A stretch of 64,000 nt of DNA from Lutraria lutraria (Eukaryota; Mollusca; Bivalvia; Venerida; Mactridae), in NCBI GenBank assembly GCA_964023205.1, contig OZ026835.1, positions 39,777,083 to 39,841,082 of the forward strand, given 5' to 3'. The notes below the pieces were generated by a model. It was not told the DNA's origin. It made no database searches and saw only the letters and a program-made list of their open reading frames with translations. Position 1 is the first letter of the stretch. The number at the start of each line of letters is the position of its first letter. This document shows, one piece after another, positions 11,687 through 23,930 of the stretch. Both the position numbers and the translations under genes were made by a program.

Positions 11687-12234
11687 CTATTATAAAGTTT
11701 TACAGAATTAAAGTAAGACTAAAAATAAGGCTTAATTACAAGAACGTTCATTCTTTATATTACTTTATTACAAAAACTTTTAAGCCTTGTATTACTTCAT
11801 ATTCATGGACAACAATGGACATCATGAACCTGTCTCGTTCTCTGATTAAATTTGGTAAGCACTGTTAACTAAGGAATACGAGAATATGACATTGGAAGGC
11901 ACATGTTTCAGCAAAGATAAATCTATGTCATTGTCTCTAATCACTTATTCATGCATCATGAGAACAGTTTGATTACTGTGTTTAAGAATGGGTAGGAGCA
12001 GGTAATTACAGGTAGTTAATTCAGATGAGGAGCACACAGGTCATGATGATTTACATCATGATGACCGTCAACTAGGCAGTTAAAACATTTGATATAGTGG
12101 CAAATGGAACAGTGGCTTAGTATTTAAAAACAGCGCATTGTACATAATAATTTGTACATAATTAATCATTAATGATTTAAAAATGATCTATAAAATATAA
12201 TTGTGTTTTTAAATTTTAAGATACTGATCAGATA
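11687..12234. other. Intron, no gene seen
   Basis: AT-rich intronic sequence between the split TSP1 exon and the first Pearl-like element. No exon-like reading frame with both splice sites was noticed. Confidence 0.45.
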
Positions 12235-13376
12235 AACAAGAGGGCCAAGATGGCCCTATATCGCTCACATGACAATCACTGTTCACTCATTAAAACATTG
12301 TTTTAACCGGTGACCTAGTTTTTGACCCCAGACGACCTATGTTCAAATTTGTCTTACATATCATTAAGACAAACAGTCTGACTAGGTTTGGTGAAGATAC
12401 GATCAAAATTTGACATCTACAGTGTTAATAAGGTTTTCCTAAGATTTGACCTTGTGACCTGTTTTTTTACCCTAGGTGACCCATATTTAACTTGTCCTTA
12501 ATATCATTAAGACAAACAATCGGACAAGGTTTGGCCAAGATCCAATCAAAACCATGACATTTAGAGCTTTTACAAGACTTTTACCTAAGATTTGACCTTG
12601 TGACCCAGTTTTTGAACCCGGCTGACCCATGTTCATCCTTGACCCAAATATCATTGAGGCAAACATTTTGACAAGGTTTGGTGAAGATCCAATTAAAACT
12701 GTGACATCTACAGTGTTAACAAAGTTTTCCTAAGATTTGACCTCGTGACCGAGTTATTGACCCCAGATGACCCATATTTATACTTGACCGTTATATCATT
12801 AAAACAAACGATTTGACAAAGTTTGGTGAAGATCCAATAATAACTGTGAAATCTACAGTGTTAACATGGTTTTTCATAAGATTTGACCTAACGACCTAGT
12901 TTTTGACCCAAGATGACCCATGTTCAAACTCGTCCAAGATATTATGAAGACAAACATTCTGACAAGGTTTCATGATCATCCAATCAAAACAGTCACTTCT
13001 AGAGTGTTCAGAAGGTTTTTCAGCAATTTGCCCTAGTGACCTAATTTTACTACAGAAATGACCCATTATCAAACTTGACCTACATATTATTAAAATAAAC
13101 ATTCTGACAAGTTTCATGAAGATCCAGTCAAAACAGTGATTTTAAAGTGTTCACAAGGTTTTCCCTCATTTGGCCCTGGTGACCTAGTTTTTGACCCCGA
13201 ATGGCCCAATATCGAACACGTCCAAGATTTTGTTGATATTAACGTTCTGACCAAGTTTTGCTAAAATTGACAACATAAAGTTTGACGACTCACGACGCAC
13301 ACCGCACGACGCCGGACGCCGGACGGAGAGTGATCCTAATAGCTCACTTTGTCACTTTGTGACATGTGAGCTAAAA
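12235..13376 (+). mobile_element. Pearl-like (Helentron-type) non-autonomous element 1
   Basis: It begins AACAAGAGGGCCAAGATGGCC (a near-palindromic 5' block around 12,237-12,263) and ends with a stem AGCTCAC...GTGAGCT followed by AAAA (about 13,341-13,376). Between the ends are seven to eight imperfect tandem cores of about 145 bp, each containing GACCTAGTTTTTGACCC and GGTTTGGTGAAGATCCAA. Before the 3' stem comes a CGACGC/CCGGACG-rich stretch. This layout matches the bivalve Pearl elements, which are regarded as non-autonomous Helentrons. No coding capacity. Confidence 0.75.
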
Positions 13377-13821
13377 TTCATAGTTTAGAGTGGCAAATTT
13401 CTGAGTTTGATCCTGGTTTATTTATCACAGCCATCTGTTCCTCTAAGGTTTGCCAACATTCTTTTTGTTTAGGTGATACAGACAATCACACAATTAGGAC
13501 ACCACAACAAATAGCTGTAGCTTAGCAACTACGATATAGACAGAAAGTAAAGGTCATTAACATCATTTAACAGGTGGTCGCATAACAAAGTTAACGTTTA
13601 AAACCGCTCGGGAGAATTTGAGAGCAGTCGCATAAGATAGGAGGTCACTTGTAAAAGATGATTGGATGGACAGGTTTTACTGTAAAACAAGGTTCTGCAT
13701 AATAACAACAACAAACACCTACAGTATGATATAATGCAATCTAAACATTATAGCCAGTAAAGCATGAAAACATGTAATCAACATTTTATAATATGGAATC
13801 ATTTTGATAACTGCAACATAA
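13377..13821. other. Intron between two Pearl-like elements
   Basis: Unique AT-rich sequence; nothing coding seen. Confidence 0.4.
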
Positions 13822-15229
13822 AACAAGAGGGCCATGATGGCCCTATAAATGCTTACCAGGAGAAAAGGTCATTTGGAGATGAACATTGTTGAAGTTTTCT
13901 ATACGAGTCCAAGTAAGATCAAGTGACCCATTTGGGCCGTTTTTTATCCCATGGCCATTATATGAACAGATTTAAAAAAGAGGTCCACTAGACAAAGCTA
14001 GATACCAAATATCTTAGCTCAAGGCCTTGCGGTTTTGGAGAAGAAGATTTTTTTAATTTTCCTATATAAGTCTATATAAATCAAGTGACCCCCGGGGCGG
14101 GACCAATTTTGACCCTAGGGCAATAATTTGAACAAACTTGGTAGAGGTTCACTAGACAATGCTACATACCAAATATCTTAGCTCTAGGCCTTGTGGTTTC
14201 GGAGGAGAAGATTTTTTTAATTTTCCTATATAAAATAGAATAAACCCCAGGGCAGTGCCAATTTTTACCCCGGGGCCATCATTTGAACAAACTTGGTAGA
14301 GGTCCACTAGACAATGCCACGTACAAAATATCTAAGCTCTAGGCCTTGCGGTTTCAGAGAAGAATATTTTTTTAATTTTCCTATATAAGTCTATATAAAT
14401 CAAGTGACCCCTGGGGTGGGACAAATTTTGACCCTAGGGCAATAATTTGAACAAACTTGGTAGAGGTCCACTAGACAATGCTATATGCCAAATATCTTAG
14501 CTCTAGGCCTTGTGGTTTCGGAGAAGAAGATTTTTAAAATTTACCTATATAAACCCCAGGGCAGGGCCAATTTTGACCCCGGGGCCATCATTTGAACAAA
14601 CTTGGTAGAGGTCCACTAGACAATGCCACGTACAAAATATCTAAGCTCTAGGCCCTGCGGTTTTGGAGTAGAAGATTTTTTAAATTTTCCTATATAAGTC
14701 TATATAAATCAAGTGAGCCCCGGGGCGGGGCCAATTTTGAACCTATGGCAATAATTTGAACAAACTTGGTAGAGGTCCACTAGACTATGCTACACATCAA
14801 ATATCAAAGCTCTAGGCATTGTAGTTTTTGACAAGAATATTTTTTAAATTTCCTATATATATAAGTCTATGTAAAATCAAGTTACCCCTGGGGCGGAGCC
14901 AATTTTGACCCCAGGGAAATAATTTGAACAATCTTTGTAGAGTTTCATTAGACAATGCTACATACCAAATATCTCAGCTCTAGGCCCTGTGGTTTTTTCT
15001 ATTTGTTGCCATAGCAGTTTTTAATGAAATTTAATTTTTTGAACAACTTTGACAGGGGACCACCCAAGGATCATTCCAGCCAAGTTTGGTTGCAATCGGC
15101 ATAGCGGTGTAGGAGGAGATGTTGTTTTAAGTAAACATGGACGCCACTTCACGACGAACGACGCACAATGGACGCAGGGCGATCACAAAAGCTCACCTTG
15201 AGCACATTCGTACTCTGGTGAGCTAAAAA
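13822..15229 (+). mobile_element. Pearl-like (Helentron-type) element 2
   Basis: The 5' palindromic block GAGGGCCATGATGGCCCT is followed by CTATAAATGCTTACCAGGAG. The body has about six to seven tandem cores of roughly 160 bp (words GACCCTAGGGCAATAATTTG, GGTAGAGGTCCACTAGACAA, CTCTAGGCCTTG), alternating between CCCCGGGGCGGG and CCCCAGGGCAGG subtypes. It ends in the stem GCTCACC...GGTGAGCT plus AAAAA. Same family as the elements at 19,562 and 41,224. Confidence 0.8.
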
Positions 15230-15931
15230 TTGACAATGCCACATAATTGCACACTGTGCATGTATGTATCAGGTGTATTTTTGGAAATGTTATTAATATT
15301 ACTGCTGAATGAAGTATTATGAATTGCTATGAAATATGAATATTTTTAGCAGTCCTGTCGAAATTATTTCTTTATTCTATTAAAAAAGACACGATTATTA
15401 AGAACATGCAATTTTACAAACAAATACTTGGAAAATCGCTTGGGCAAAGTCATTAACAAATCAATTGGATTCAGAGGCAAATATTCAGACAAGTCAGTTA
15501 TGTTAGATTTATCCGTGACATTTTTATTCACCTCAAATAAGATAAACGTGTACATTTTATTGTTGATATAACTATCTAAATATGACACCTTGCAATTAAA
15601 TTAGATCAATTAATTTGATTAAAGAATAATTCATTTTACAAGTTGTTTCGTACAATGTTTAAGATACTTAACTAAAGATGAAATTTGTGTTAATGATTTG
15701 TATAGTTGTTGAATATTCGTGAACATATATGTACACCTCCATTTTGTGTATGTTTTTTATCTAGTATGTTGAAATTATATGTCAGTTGTATGTGACTATA
15801 TTATATAGGTCTTTGTCATTAAGTATGAATAGAGAAATCAACATGATCTACAATCACAATAAAGTCTATATAAAGATGGGTAAGATGTGCTAGATAAAAA
15901 AATAAAAATTGTCAATATTTGTTTCCCTTAC
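15230..15931. other. Intron, no gene seen
   Basis: AT-rich intronic sequence upstream (in + coordinates) of the 15,932 EGF exon. A 74-codon minus-strand frame at 15,588-15,364 has no splice context or domain signature and is treated as chance. Confidence 0.4.
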
Positions 15932-16102
15932 TTTGTTTACATTGTCCATCAGCAGTGTTCCCATTGTTGTCATAGTAATCACTAGGACATTTACATTTAT
16001 ATCCATTACCATCATCTACACATGTTGCTACACTGTCTATACAGGTTACTGTGGCAGGTATATTATCAGTTGGAGCTGGACAAGCATTATCAAGTTGGAC
16101 CT
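15932..16102 (-). CDS. Host gene exon: EGF-like domain
   Basis: A 171-bp exon in minus-strand reading, acceptor AG at 16,104-16,103, donor GTAAGG starting at 15,931. It opens EVQLDNACPAP and contains six cysteines in an EGF-like spacing (ACP, TCID, ATC, YKCKC, GQC), with the block CPSDYYDNNGN before the last cysteine. Both ends are phase 1. It belongs to a distinctive subfamily shared with the exons at 17,853, 21,677 and 38,117 (E-V-x-L-x(3)-CP-x-P at the start, Y-Y-D-x-N-G before the final C). EGF modules of this type are extracellular and disulphide-bonded. Confidence 0.85.
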
Positions 16103-16261
16103 CTGTAACATATACAAATATCCATCATTATCTATTTATAGAATTGTCATAACTACATTAAATTTAATAAACATTTTAAGGACATGTTATTTGAGACCAC
16201 ACCAAATAGGTCTCAGTTTTAACATGATATAAAGTAAAAACATTAAAAATGTTCAGCATAT

Positions 16262-17441
16262 AAACAAGAAGTCCAAGGGCAACATGTCGAGCCCCTGTAT
16301 AGCCAGCTTGTGATCTTGACTTTTGAACTACAAGTATGGGTGATATTCATGACACATCATTTCATTGAAGTAAACTTTTATACCAATTTATTTCAAAATC
16401 CTTGAATGCAAACTGAAGTCACAGCCCAGACAAGGAAAATATATTTGACCGAATGTGTAATCTTGACCTTTGAACTATGAAAATCTGGGTGTTTCCCAAG
16501 ACACATGGTCTCATTGTATTATGGCAAGTCATTTTCACATAATTCAATGGACAAGGGAGACACAGCCCTGACAAGGTGTATAGTGATTATTTTTTATATT
16601 TGACCTCTAAGTGTGACCTTGACCTTTGAGCTAGAGACCTTGATCTTACGCGCTGCACACCGTCTCATGGTGTTTAACAATTATGCCAAGTTATCTTAAA
16701 ATGTTTCTATGCATAAGGGAAATACAGCCTGGACAAGGTCTATAATGCTCATTTTTGACGTTTGACCTCTAAGTGTGATCTTGACCTTTGAGCTAGAGAC
16801 CTGAATCTTGCGCACTGCACACTATCTCATGGTGTTTAACTATTATGCCAAGTTATCTTAAAAAGTTTCTATTCATAAGGGAGATACAGCCTGGACAAGG
16901 TCTATAATGCTCATTTTTGACGTTTGAACTCTAAGTGTGACCTTGACCTTTGAGCTAGAGACATGGATTTTGCGCACTGCACACCGTCTCATGGTGTTTA
17001 ACAATTATGCCAAGTTATCTTAAAATGTTTCTATGCATAAGGGAGATACAGCCCGGACAAGGTCTATAATGCTCATTTTTGACGTTTGACCTCTAAGTGT
17101 GATCTTGACCTTTGAGCTAGAGACCTGAATCTTGCGCACTGCACACTATCTCATGGTGTTTAACTATTATGCCAAGTTATCTTAAAAAGTTTCTATTCAT
17201 AAGGGAGATACAGCCTGGACAAGGTCTATAATGCTCATTTTTGACGTTTGAACTCTAAGTGTGACCTTGACCTTTGAGCTAGAGACATGGATTTTGCGCA
17301 CTGCACACTGTATGATGGTGTTTAACAATTACGCCAAGTTATTTTAAAAAGTGTCAATGCATAAGGGAGATACAGCCCGGACAAGGATCCGGACGGACGG
17401 ACGGACCCTCACTCACTCACTCACTCATTCACTCACTCACT
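16262..17441 (+). repeat. 162-bp satellite-like array with 324-bp higher-order period
   Basis: It starts near ACAAGAAGTCCAAGGGCAAC and holds about seven units containing GTGTGACCTTGACCTTTGAG and GCGCACTGCACAC. From 16,735 the period is exactly 162 bp. The units at 16,735 and 17,059 are identical by eye, and those at 16,897 and 17,221 are near identical to each other but differ from the first pair, so the true period is 324 bp. The array ends in GGACGGACGGAC and a (CTCA)n microsatellite (17,390-17,441). Design resembles the tandem-core Helentron-like elements. Confidence 0.75.
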
Positions 17442-17852
17442 CAAAATTAGGGTAGGGAGAAGGAAAAACTTTCTCTAAGAATATCTTCTACACTTTTGAG
17501 GAACAATTTGTCCCCCAATAGTTTCATGCTTTGAGACCAGATTTTCACCGCAGAGTTGACCTTTACCCAACTGATCTAAAATACAGTACCAAGCTAGGTA
17601 TCCATGCAAGTTTGCAATATACATGCAGTCTTGAAATTAGCATTTTGAATTTACTAGCCATTCGGGCCAATAACTTATCATTAGTTTTAGTAACAGTTAC
17701 ATAGACCTTCATCCACCATACCGCAAATATATTCCCAAGCTAGTTTTCCATGCAAACATACTGCACACTGAGTTTGGTCAAGATTGGACAATCTAAACAT
17801 AAGATATCGACTGGAAACTACATGTTTGATGCTCTAATAATAAACAACATAC
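17442..17852. other. Intron; duplicated flank of the EGF exon
   Basis: This intron stretch is similar to 21,160-21,676 and 37,570-38,116, each lying directly downstream (in gene sense) of an EGF exon. It shows that exon plus flanks were copied together. Confidence 0.65.
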
Positions 17853-18029
17853 TCCTTGTGCATTGTCCACCATTGTTGTTGTCACCATTATCATCATAGT
17901 AATCACTTATACATCTACATCTGTAAGTACTACCATCTTGTTGGCATGTAGCATATGTATCACTACAAGGTACAGTAGAACTAACACCAGAATTTGTTGG
18001 ATTTGGACATACTGCTCCCAGCGAAACCT
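17853..18029 (-). CDS. Host gene exon: EGF-like domain (duplicated unit 1)
   Basis: A 177-bp exon, phase 1 at both ends, acceptor AG at 18,031-18,030 after TGTATTTC, donor GTATGTTG from 17,852. It encodes EVSLGAVCPNP at the start and YRCRC...DYYDDNG...GGQC towards the end, with six cysteines. It is the first of three paralogous exon-plus-intron units (others at 21,677 and 38,117). It differs from them mainly in the Asn/Asp-rich loop length (177, 165 and 171 bp). Confidence 0.87.
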
Positions 18030-19561
18030 CTGAAATACACAGGATTGAAGTTCTGAATGTTGGGACAGATCAGACTGAAAATATTAGTACTCACACCAAA
18101 ACTACATGAATACTGATCAACACACAGTTCCTAATGACACTGTGTATATTATCGCACATGTAATGTATAATAATTATTTGAGAAGAATGTTTCAACAAGA
18201 GATAATACTCCTTGAAAATTAATGTACAAAATATTAAAGATTATAAATTAACCTACATGTTACTCATTGCCTAATGTGGCAACTTTTTCTTAATAATTTT
18301 AGATATGTATTATTTAAGGGTGATCACTCATGAGCTTTTGTGATACAAAGCAGTCTAGCTAAATGTCGTAAAATTTCAAGTTGAAATTATTATATTTTTA
18401 TCATCTAATGTAGTTAACAGTGTAATATAAATGCATAAATAATTTCAAAGTGGTATCTTCTTTATCGCAAATTTTCACTGCTTTTACAACATCCGACCAG
18501 ATTATGGTAGTAAATTTAGTTTGTCTGTATATATACAATAACCATATGCCGTTCAGTATTTATCTGATAAAGGTTGTTAAATTTTGTATGAATACATTTA
18601 TATAACCTGGTTTGCAAATATATTGTTCTTAAGAATTGTAAAAAACATTGTTTATTTCTTTTTAACGTTCATATTGAAACAATCTGACTAAAGTATTCGA
18701 TCTTCCTTACGGCAAGATCTGATGACGGCCGATACCAGTTTCTATTTTCAAAAGTCGGAATTTCCATGATCACTATTTATATCTATTTATAATTCAGCCA
18801 ATCGTATAACTCGTTTCATCGGTACTTTGGCCGAATGAACTTTCTACCTGAGGATGTTATTTAAACGTTAGTAAACATTAAATTACGTATAACATATTTG
18901 TCTGCAACCACTTTTTGATTTTTTTTGTAATCCTGATCGATTCGGCCATAGTAGTATAGAAAATTTAGTAAACACGCATGTCACATGGGCGCTATCATTA
19001 CATTTAGTTGCGTAAGAATAGGTGTTCGTGATAACTACAAGTCAAATACCGTTTTTACTGCGGTTAAAATAGAATCAGATCACTTTCAGAATTATGAAAG
19101 TAAGGCGCTGATTGGCTAGTGGAAAAGGTCACCTGAGGTGACCTTCTATAGGTCGTCATCAGATCCTCATAGCGTAGCGGGTTTGATGATATGATTTTAA
19201 TCAGATTGATATTGACATATTTGCTGTTGTAAAACGGTGGGAGGGGCAAGTTTAGCATTATGAACACATATCCGTTGAAAAATATTCATCCAAAATTCAT
19301 ACAAGTCCATCAAATATTGTTTCTGATTATGCATATGTGGTTATTAATGCAACATGCAGTGGTTTTGTCTTGAAAGAGGTCATTAACTAAGGAAATATCC
19401 AGTTTTTGCTGAAAAGAAAAGCTTAGAGACCTAACATTTTAAATGATAACTTTCTTATATGAACATGGACATGTGCTTTTCATGTCATATTTTTAATTGG
19501 TGTTTAACCTACTTCAGCATAATAAATGTCATTCAAAATCCTTATTACTCCTTCAATACGT
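18030..19561. other. Intron, unique sequence
   Basis: The first part (to about 18,300) is homologous to the flanks of the other two paralogous EGF exons. The remainder is single-copy in the window. It includes a palindrome at 19,125-19,145 with 10-bp arms AAGGTCACCT. No gene seen. Confidence 0.45.
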
Positions 19562-21156
19562 AAACAAGAGGGCCATGATGGCCCTATACATGCTCACCAG
19601 GAGAAAAGGTCATTTGGAGATTAACATTGTTGAAGTTTTCTATACGAGTCTAAGTAAGATCAAGTGACCCATCTGGGCCGTTTTTTATCCCATGGCCATT
19701 ATATGAACAGATTTAAAAGAGGTCCATTAGACAAAGCTAGATACTAAATATCTTAGCTCTAGGCCTTGTGGTTTCGGAGAAGAAGATTTTTAAAATTTTC
19801 CTATATAAAATATAATAAACCCCAGGGCAGGGCTAATTTTGACCCCGGGGCCATAATTTGAACAAACTTGGTAGAGGTCCACTAGACAATGCCACATACA
19901 AAATATCTAAGCTCTAGGCCTTGCGGTTTCGGAGAAGAAGATTTTTTAAATTTTTCTATATAAGTCTATATAAATCAAGTGACCCCCGGGGCGGGGCCAA
20001 TTTTGACCCTAGGGCAATAATTTGAACAAACTTGGTAGAAGTCCACTAGACAATGCTACATACCAAATATCTTAGCTCTAGGCCTTGTGGTTTCAGAGAA
20101 GATTTTTTTAATTTTCCTATATAAAATAGAATAAACCCCAGGGCAGGGCTAATTTTGACCCCGGGGCCATAATTTGAACAAACTTGGTAGAGGTCCACTA
20201 GACAATGCCACATACAAAATATCTAAGCTCTAGGCCTTGCGGTTTCGGAGAAGAAGATTTTTTTAATTTTCCTATATAAGTCTATATAAATCAAGTGACC
20301 CCCGGGGCGGGGCCAATTTTGACCCTAGGGCAATAATTTGAACAAACTTGGTAGAGGTCCACTGGACAATGCTATATGCCAAATATCTTAGCTCTAGGCC
20401 TTGTGGTTTCGGAGAAGAAGATTTTTTAAATTTTCCTATATAAAATAGAATAAACCCCAGGGCAGGGCCAATTTTGACCCCGGGGCCATAATTTGAACAA
20501 ACTTGGTAGAGGTCCACAAGACAATGCCACATACAAAATATCTAAGCTCTAGGCCCTGCGGTTTCGGAGAAGAAGATTTTTTTAATTTTCCTATATAAGT
20601 CTATATAAATCAAGTGACCTCCGGGGCGGGGCCAATTTTGACCCTAGGGTAATAATTTGAACAAACTTGGTAGAGGTCCACTAGACTATGCTACACACCA
20701 AATATCAAAGCTCTAGGCATTGTAGTTTTTGACAAGAAGATTTTTTAAATTTCCTATATAAGTCTATGTAAAATCAAGTTACACCCGGGGCGCAGCCAAT
20801 TTTGACCCCAGGGGAATAATTTGAACAAACTTTGTAGAGTTCCATTAGACAATGCTACATACCAAATATCTCAGCTCTAGGCCCTGTGGTTTCAGACAAG
20901 AAGATTTTTTAAGTTTTTTCTATTTGTTGCCATAGCAACCAGAATTTTTAATAAAATTTAATTTTTTGAACAACTTTGAAAGGGGACCACCCAAGGATCA
21001 TTCCAGCAAAGTTTGGTTGCAATCGGCATAGCGGAGTAGGAGGAGATGTTGTTTTAAGTAAACATGGACGCCACGTAAATCGTAACGACGCACGATGGAC
21101 GCAGGGCGATCACAAAAGCTCACCTTGAGCACATTCGTGCTCTGGTGAGCTAAAAA
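19562..21156 (+). mobile_element. Pearl-like (Helentron-type) element 3
   Basis: Same architecture as the element at 13,822: AACAAGAGGGCCATGATGGC at the left end, about eight cores of around 160 bp with alternating CCCCGGGGC and CCCCAGGGC subtypes, a unique 3' block (GGGACCACCCAAGGATCATT), a GGACGCAGGGCGATCAC stretch, and the terminal stem GCTCACC/GGTGAGCT followed by AAAAA. No protein-coding capacity; the reading frames within are repeat artefacts. Confidence 0.8.
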
Positions 21157-21676
21157 TAGGGTAGGTTGATGGAAAAAACACACTTTTGAGGAACAATTTG
21201 TCCCCTAATATTTTTATACTTTGAGATCAAGTTATTTACTTGAGTCAATGACAGAGCCATCATTTAAACAAATATTTTCAGCATTAAGCTGAGTATTCTT
21301 GCACTACACATCTATGATATGAAATAATACACAACAAAAACAAGACAAGCGGCAACACCGCAAAACCAGATTTTCAAGGCAAAGTTGACCTTGACCCGAC
21401 TGATCTGCAGTACCAAACTAGGTATCAATGCAAGTTTGCTATATACATGCAGTCTCGAAATTAGCATTTTGAATTTAATTGCCATTAAGTCCTATAACTT
21501 TACATTAGTTTTAGTAACAGTTACCTTGACCATTACCCACCTTACCCCGAATACATTCCCAAGCTAGGCTTCCATGCAAGCATACTACACACCGAGTTTG
21601 GTCAAGATTGGACAATATAAACATAAGTTATTGACTGGAAACTACTTGTTTGATGCCCAAATAATAAACAACATAC
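21157..21676. other. Intron; duplicated flank
   Basis: Homologous to 17,442-17,852 and 37,570-38,116. No additional exon seen. Confidence 0.6.
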
Positions 21677-21841
21677 TCTTTGTGCATTGTCCACCATTGT
21701 TGTTGTTACCATTAGTATCATAGTAATCACTTGTACATCTACATCTGTAAGTACTACCATCTTGTTGACATGTAGCATGTGTATTAGTACAAGGTGCAGT
21801 AGAACTAACAGTACTTGGACATACTGCTCCCAGTGAAACCT
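21677..21841 (-). CDS. Host gene exon: EGF-like domain (duplicated unit 2)
   Basis: A 165-bp exon, phase 1-1, acceptor AG at 21,843-21,842, donor GTATGTTG from 21,676. It encodes EVSLGAVCPSTV...PCTNTHATCQQDG, YRCRC and GGQC, with six cysteines conserved. Compared with its paralogue at 17,853 it lacks four residues (12 bp) between the first and second cysteines. The neighbouring intron downstream in + coordinates passes into a block (from 22,297) almost identical to 38,740-41,223. Confidence 0.87.
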
Positions 21842-22296
21842 CTGAAATACACAGGACAGAAGATGCTGAATGTTGGGACAGATCAAGATCAGACTGAAAA
21901 TATTAGTACTCACACCAAAACTACATGGATACAGATACACCATTCCTAATGATACTGTGTATATATCACATGTAACGTATAATAATTATTTGAGAATAAT
22001 TTTTCTACATATAAGCCATTGTTCAAGAAATAATACTCCTTGATTTTAATGTACAATATATCTAAGAATATAAATTAAGCTACATGTTACTCATTGCCTA
22101 ATGCACCAACGTTTCCTTAATCTTTTTAGATATGTATTATTTAAGATGTAAACTGCATGGCTTACAGATTTAACTAGGTGATACTCAGCATGTGTACATA
22201 ACATGATATTAAAGCTAACATCAATTTTGTTAATTTGATATCTTTAAAATAGAGTCTTGGTACTGTGTTATCAGAACATAATACATCACAATACAT
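21842..22296. other. Intron; moderately diverged duplicate
   Basis: Clearly homologous to 38,288-38,739 but with many differences, unlike the near-identical sequence that starts at 22,297. Confidence 0.6.
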
Positions 22297-23930
22297 ATTA
22301 CATGAAGAATCATAATGAATGTAGTCAATGGAATTTCCTCTAGTGTAATAATGTGATTAAACTTAATTTATACCTGTATAGCCCCCACTACCGACAGTGG
22401 GTGGGGGTATAAAAAGATGTAGTCTCATATCACAATCTACATATTACTTGAGTAAATAAACATTTTGACTTAACATCCAATTTGTATGTCAACCGATGTT
22501 GTGAAAAATTGGAAGACAACGTAATATGTCACATGGTCCAAACTGTTCGTGATCAGAAAGATTTTATCATGTGTGGAAATTGTAAAGCATCCAATAAAAA
22601 CAAACCCGTCAATAAAATGTGCTAATATTTTCAGCTTCAAATCATTAAACTTATACACATCCATACAGACACTTGATTCTACATGACACTGTGGGCATAA
22701 GAAAGTTTTACCTAGTTATTTTCAATAATAAGTCAATGTAGAATAAAAAAAATAGGTTAAGTGATAGAGTACAGTAAACCCAAATTGATGCTGAGACCAT
22801 TTTTCAGACCAAACATAAACAGTTTAAAAACTTATCATGAAGTTTAAACAATTACTGAAAATGGATCTTAGTGTTTTAATATATGTGTACTGACTTGTTG
22901 ATTTGAACTGATGGTATTCTGCATTTCTACTACTACATGTTAATGTAGCTAGTAAATTGTTTGTGGTAAGATTTCCTAAAGAAAGTGTATAAAATACATT
23001 ACAAATTTGTCAGTGAATTTCATATACGAACAAGAACGCTGTGTTCAATAAACGTGTACGTCCCCGTTGGCATGCTTGTGCAGCAATAGCCCAATTGAAC
23101 AATGTCAAGGTCAAAGTCGGTGTTTGATAATTATGGGTGGATTGAGAATGGTCATAAGCAACAACTGCAGAAGTATCAACGCAGTATTGATGCTAGACAA
23201 AACGGTAAAATCTACTTAACCTGGTACAGAATCATTCTAAGTCCGAATTAAGTCAAGGTCAAGGTCAAACTGGGATTTCTTGATACGGGCGGATCGAGAA
23301 TGATCATACGCAACAACTGTGTAAGTATCAAAGCGTTCTAGCAAGTGGTATTGGTGCTAGACGAAACAGTAAAATCTACTTAACCTTGTACAGACGGACG
23401 GAAGGACGTACACACCCAGGTGACATTATGGGGTTAGGGTTAGGGTAAGTACAAGTTGTCGTTATGGGGTTCCAGTACGTACAAACCGCCGTTGTGGGGA
23501 AAATTTGTGCTTATGGGGTGCAAAAAAGTTGCTTGTGGGGTTCAGAAGATCAAAAGAAGATCAAAGGCGGCACCCCACGTCACTTCAGTGAGTACGTTCG
23601 GACAGACGGACAGGACAATCACTATATGTCCCAAAATCAAAGATGCTGGGGGGCATATAAAAACTGTTGATTACTCAGTCTATGGATTTGTTTTCTAATA
23701 CAATCATGTAATCAAACTTGATGTGTATGTACCTCAAAAATAAGTTTTGTACAAATCATTGATACATGACATTGTATTGAAATGTTAATCTTGAAATACT
23801 GTTGATTCACAAACTTGGTTAGAAATACATTTGGTATTGACTCAACTCATAATAAGCTGATTATAAATATTTTACTATATTCAAAAGTGAAATTTTCCTT
23901 TTCTGTTAATTTTGTTCAATATGTTAATAT
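22297..23930. repeat. Segmental duplicate block A, left half
   Basis: Matches 38,740-40,373 at a constant offset of 16,443 with only a couple of base differences seen and no indel. It contains a short repeat end with the stem CCCCCACT...AGTGGGTGGGGG (22,384-22,409) and an interspersed repeat (about 23,030-23,680). The right half of the block continues after the Gypsy insertion at 34,793-35,663. Confidence 0.85.
23030..23680 (+). repeat. Interspersed repeat with GACGGACGGA motifs
   Basis: It begins GAACAAGAACGCTGTGTTC and has two diverged cores containing AAGGTCAA and GGTAAAATCTACTTAACC. A GGACGGAAGGACGTACAC stretch, a G-rich block and a terminal CGGACAGACGGACAGGACAA region follow. It resembles the tandem-core Helentron-like design, but the ends are not certain. 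Duplicated at 39,473-40,123. Open frames inside it are spurious. Confidence 0.5.

Noticed and set aside
16735..17441. CRISPR-like regular repeats
   Set aside because: Units are 162 bp with no unique spacers; the genome is animal.
18700..19260. Possible DNA transposon from shared TCTGATGACG words on both strands near 18,716 and 19,170
   Set aside because: Similarity is limited to about 15 bp with no target duplication.
23432..23448. Short TTAGGG tandem, possible interstitial telomere
   Set aside because: Only two to three units inside a dispersed repeat, and present identically in the duplicate at about 39,875.
23456..23698. 80- and 68-codon overlapping frames, repeated at 39,899
   Set aside because: They lie in an interspersed repeat with tandem words, in two frames at once, and start upstream of no recognisable signal.
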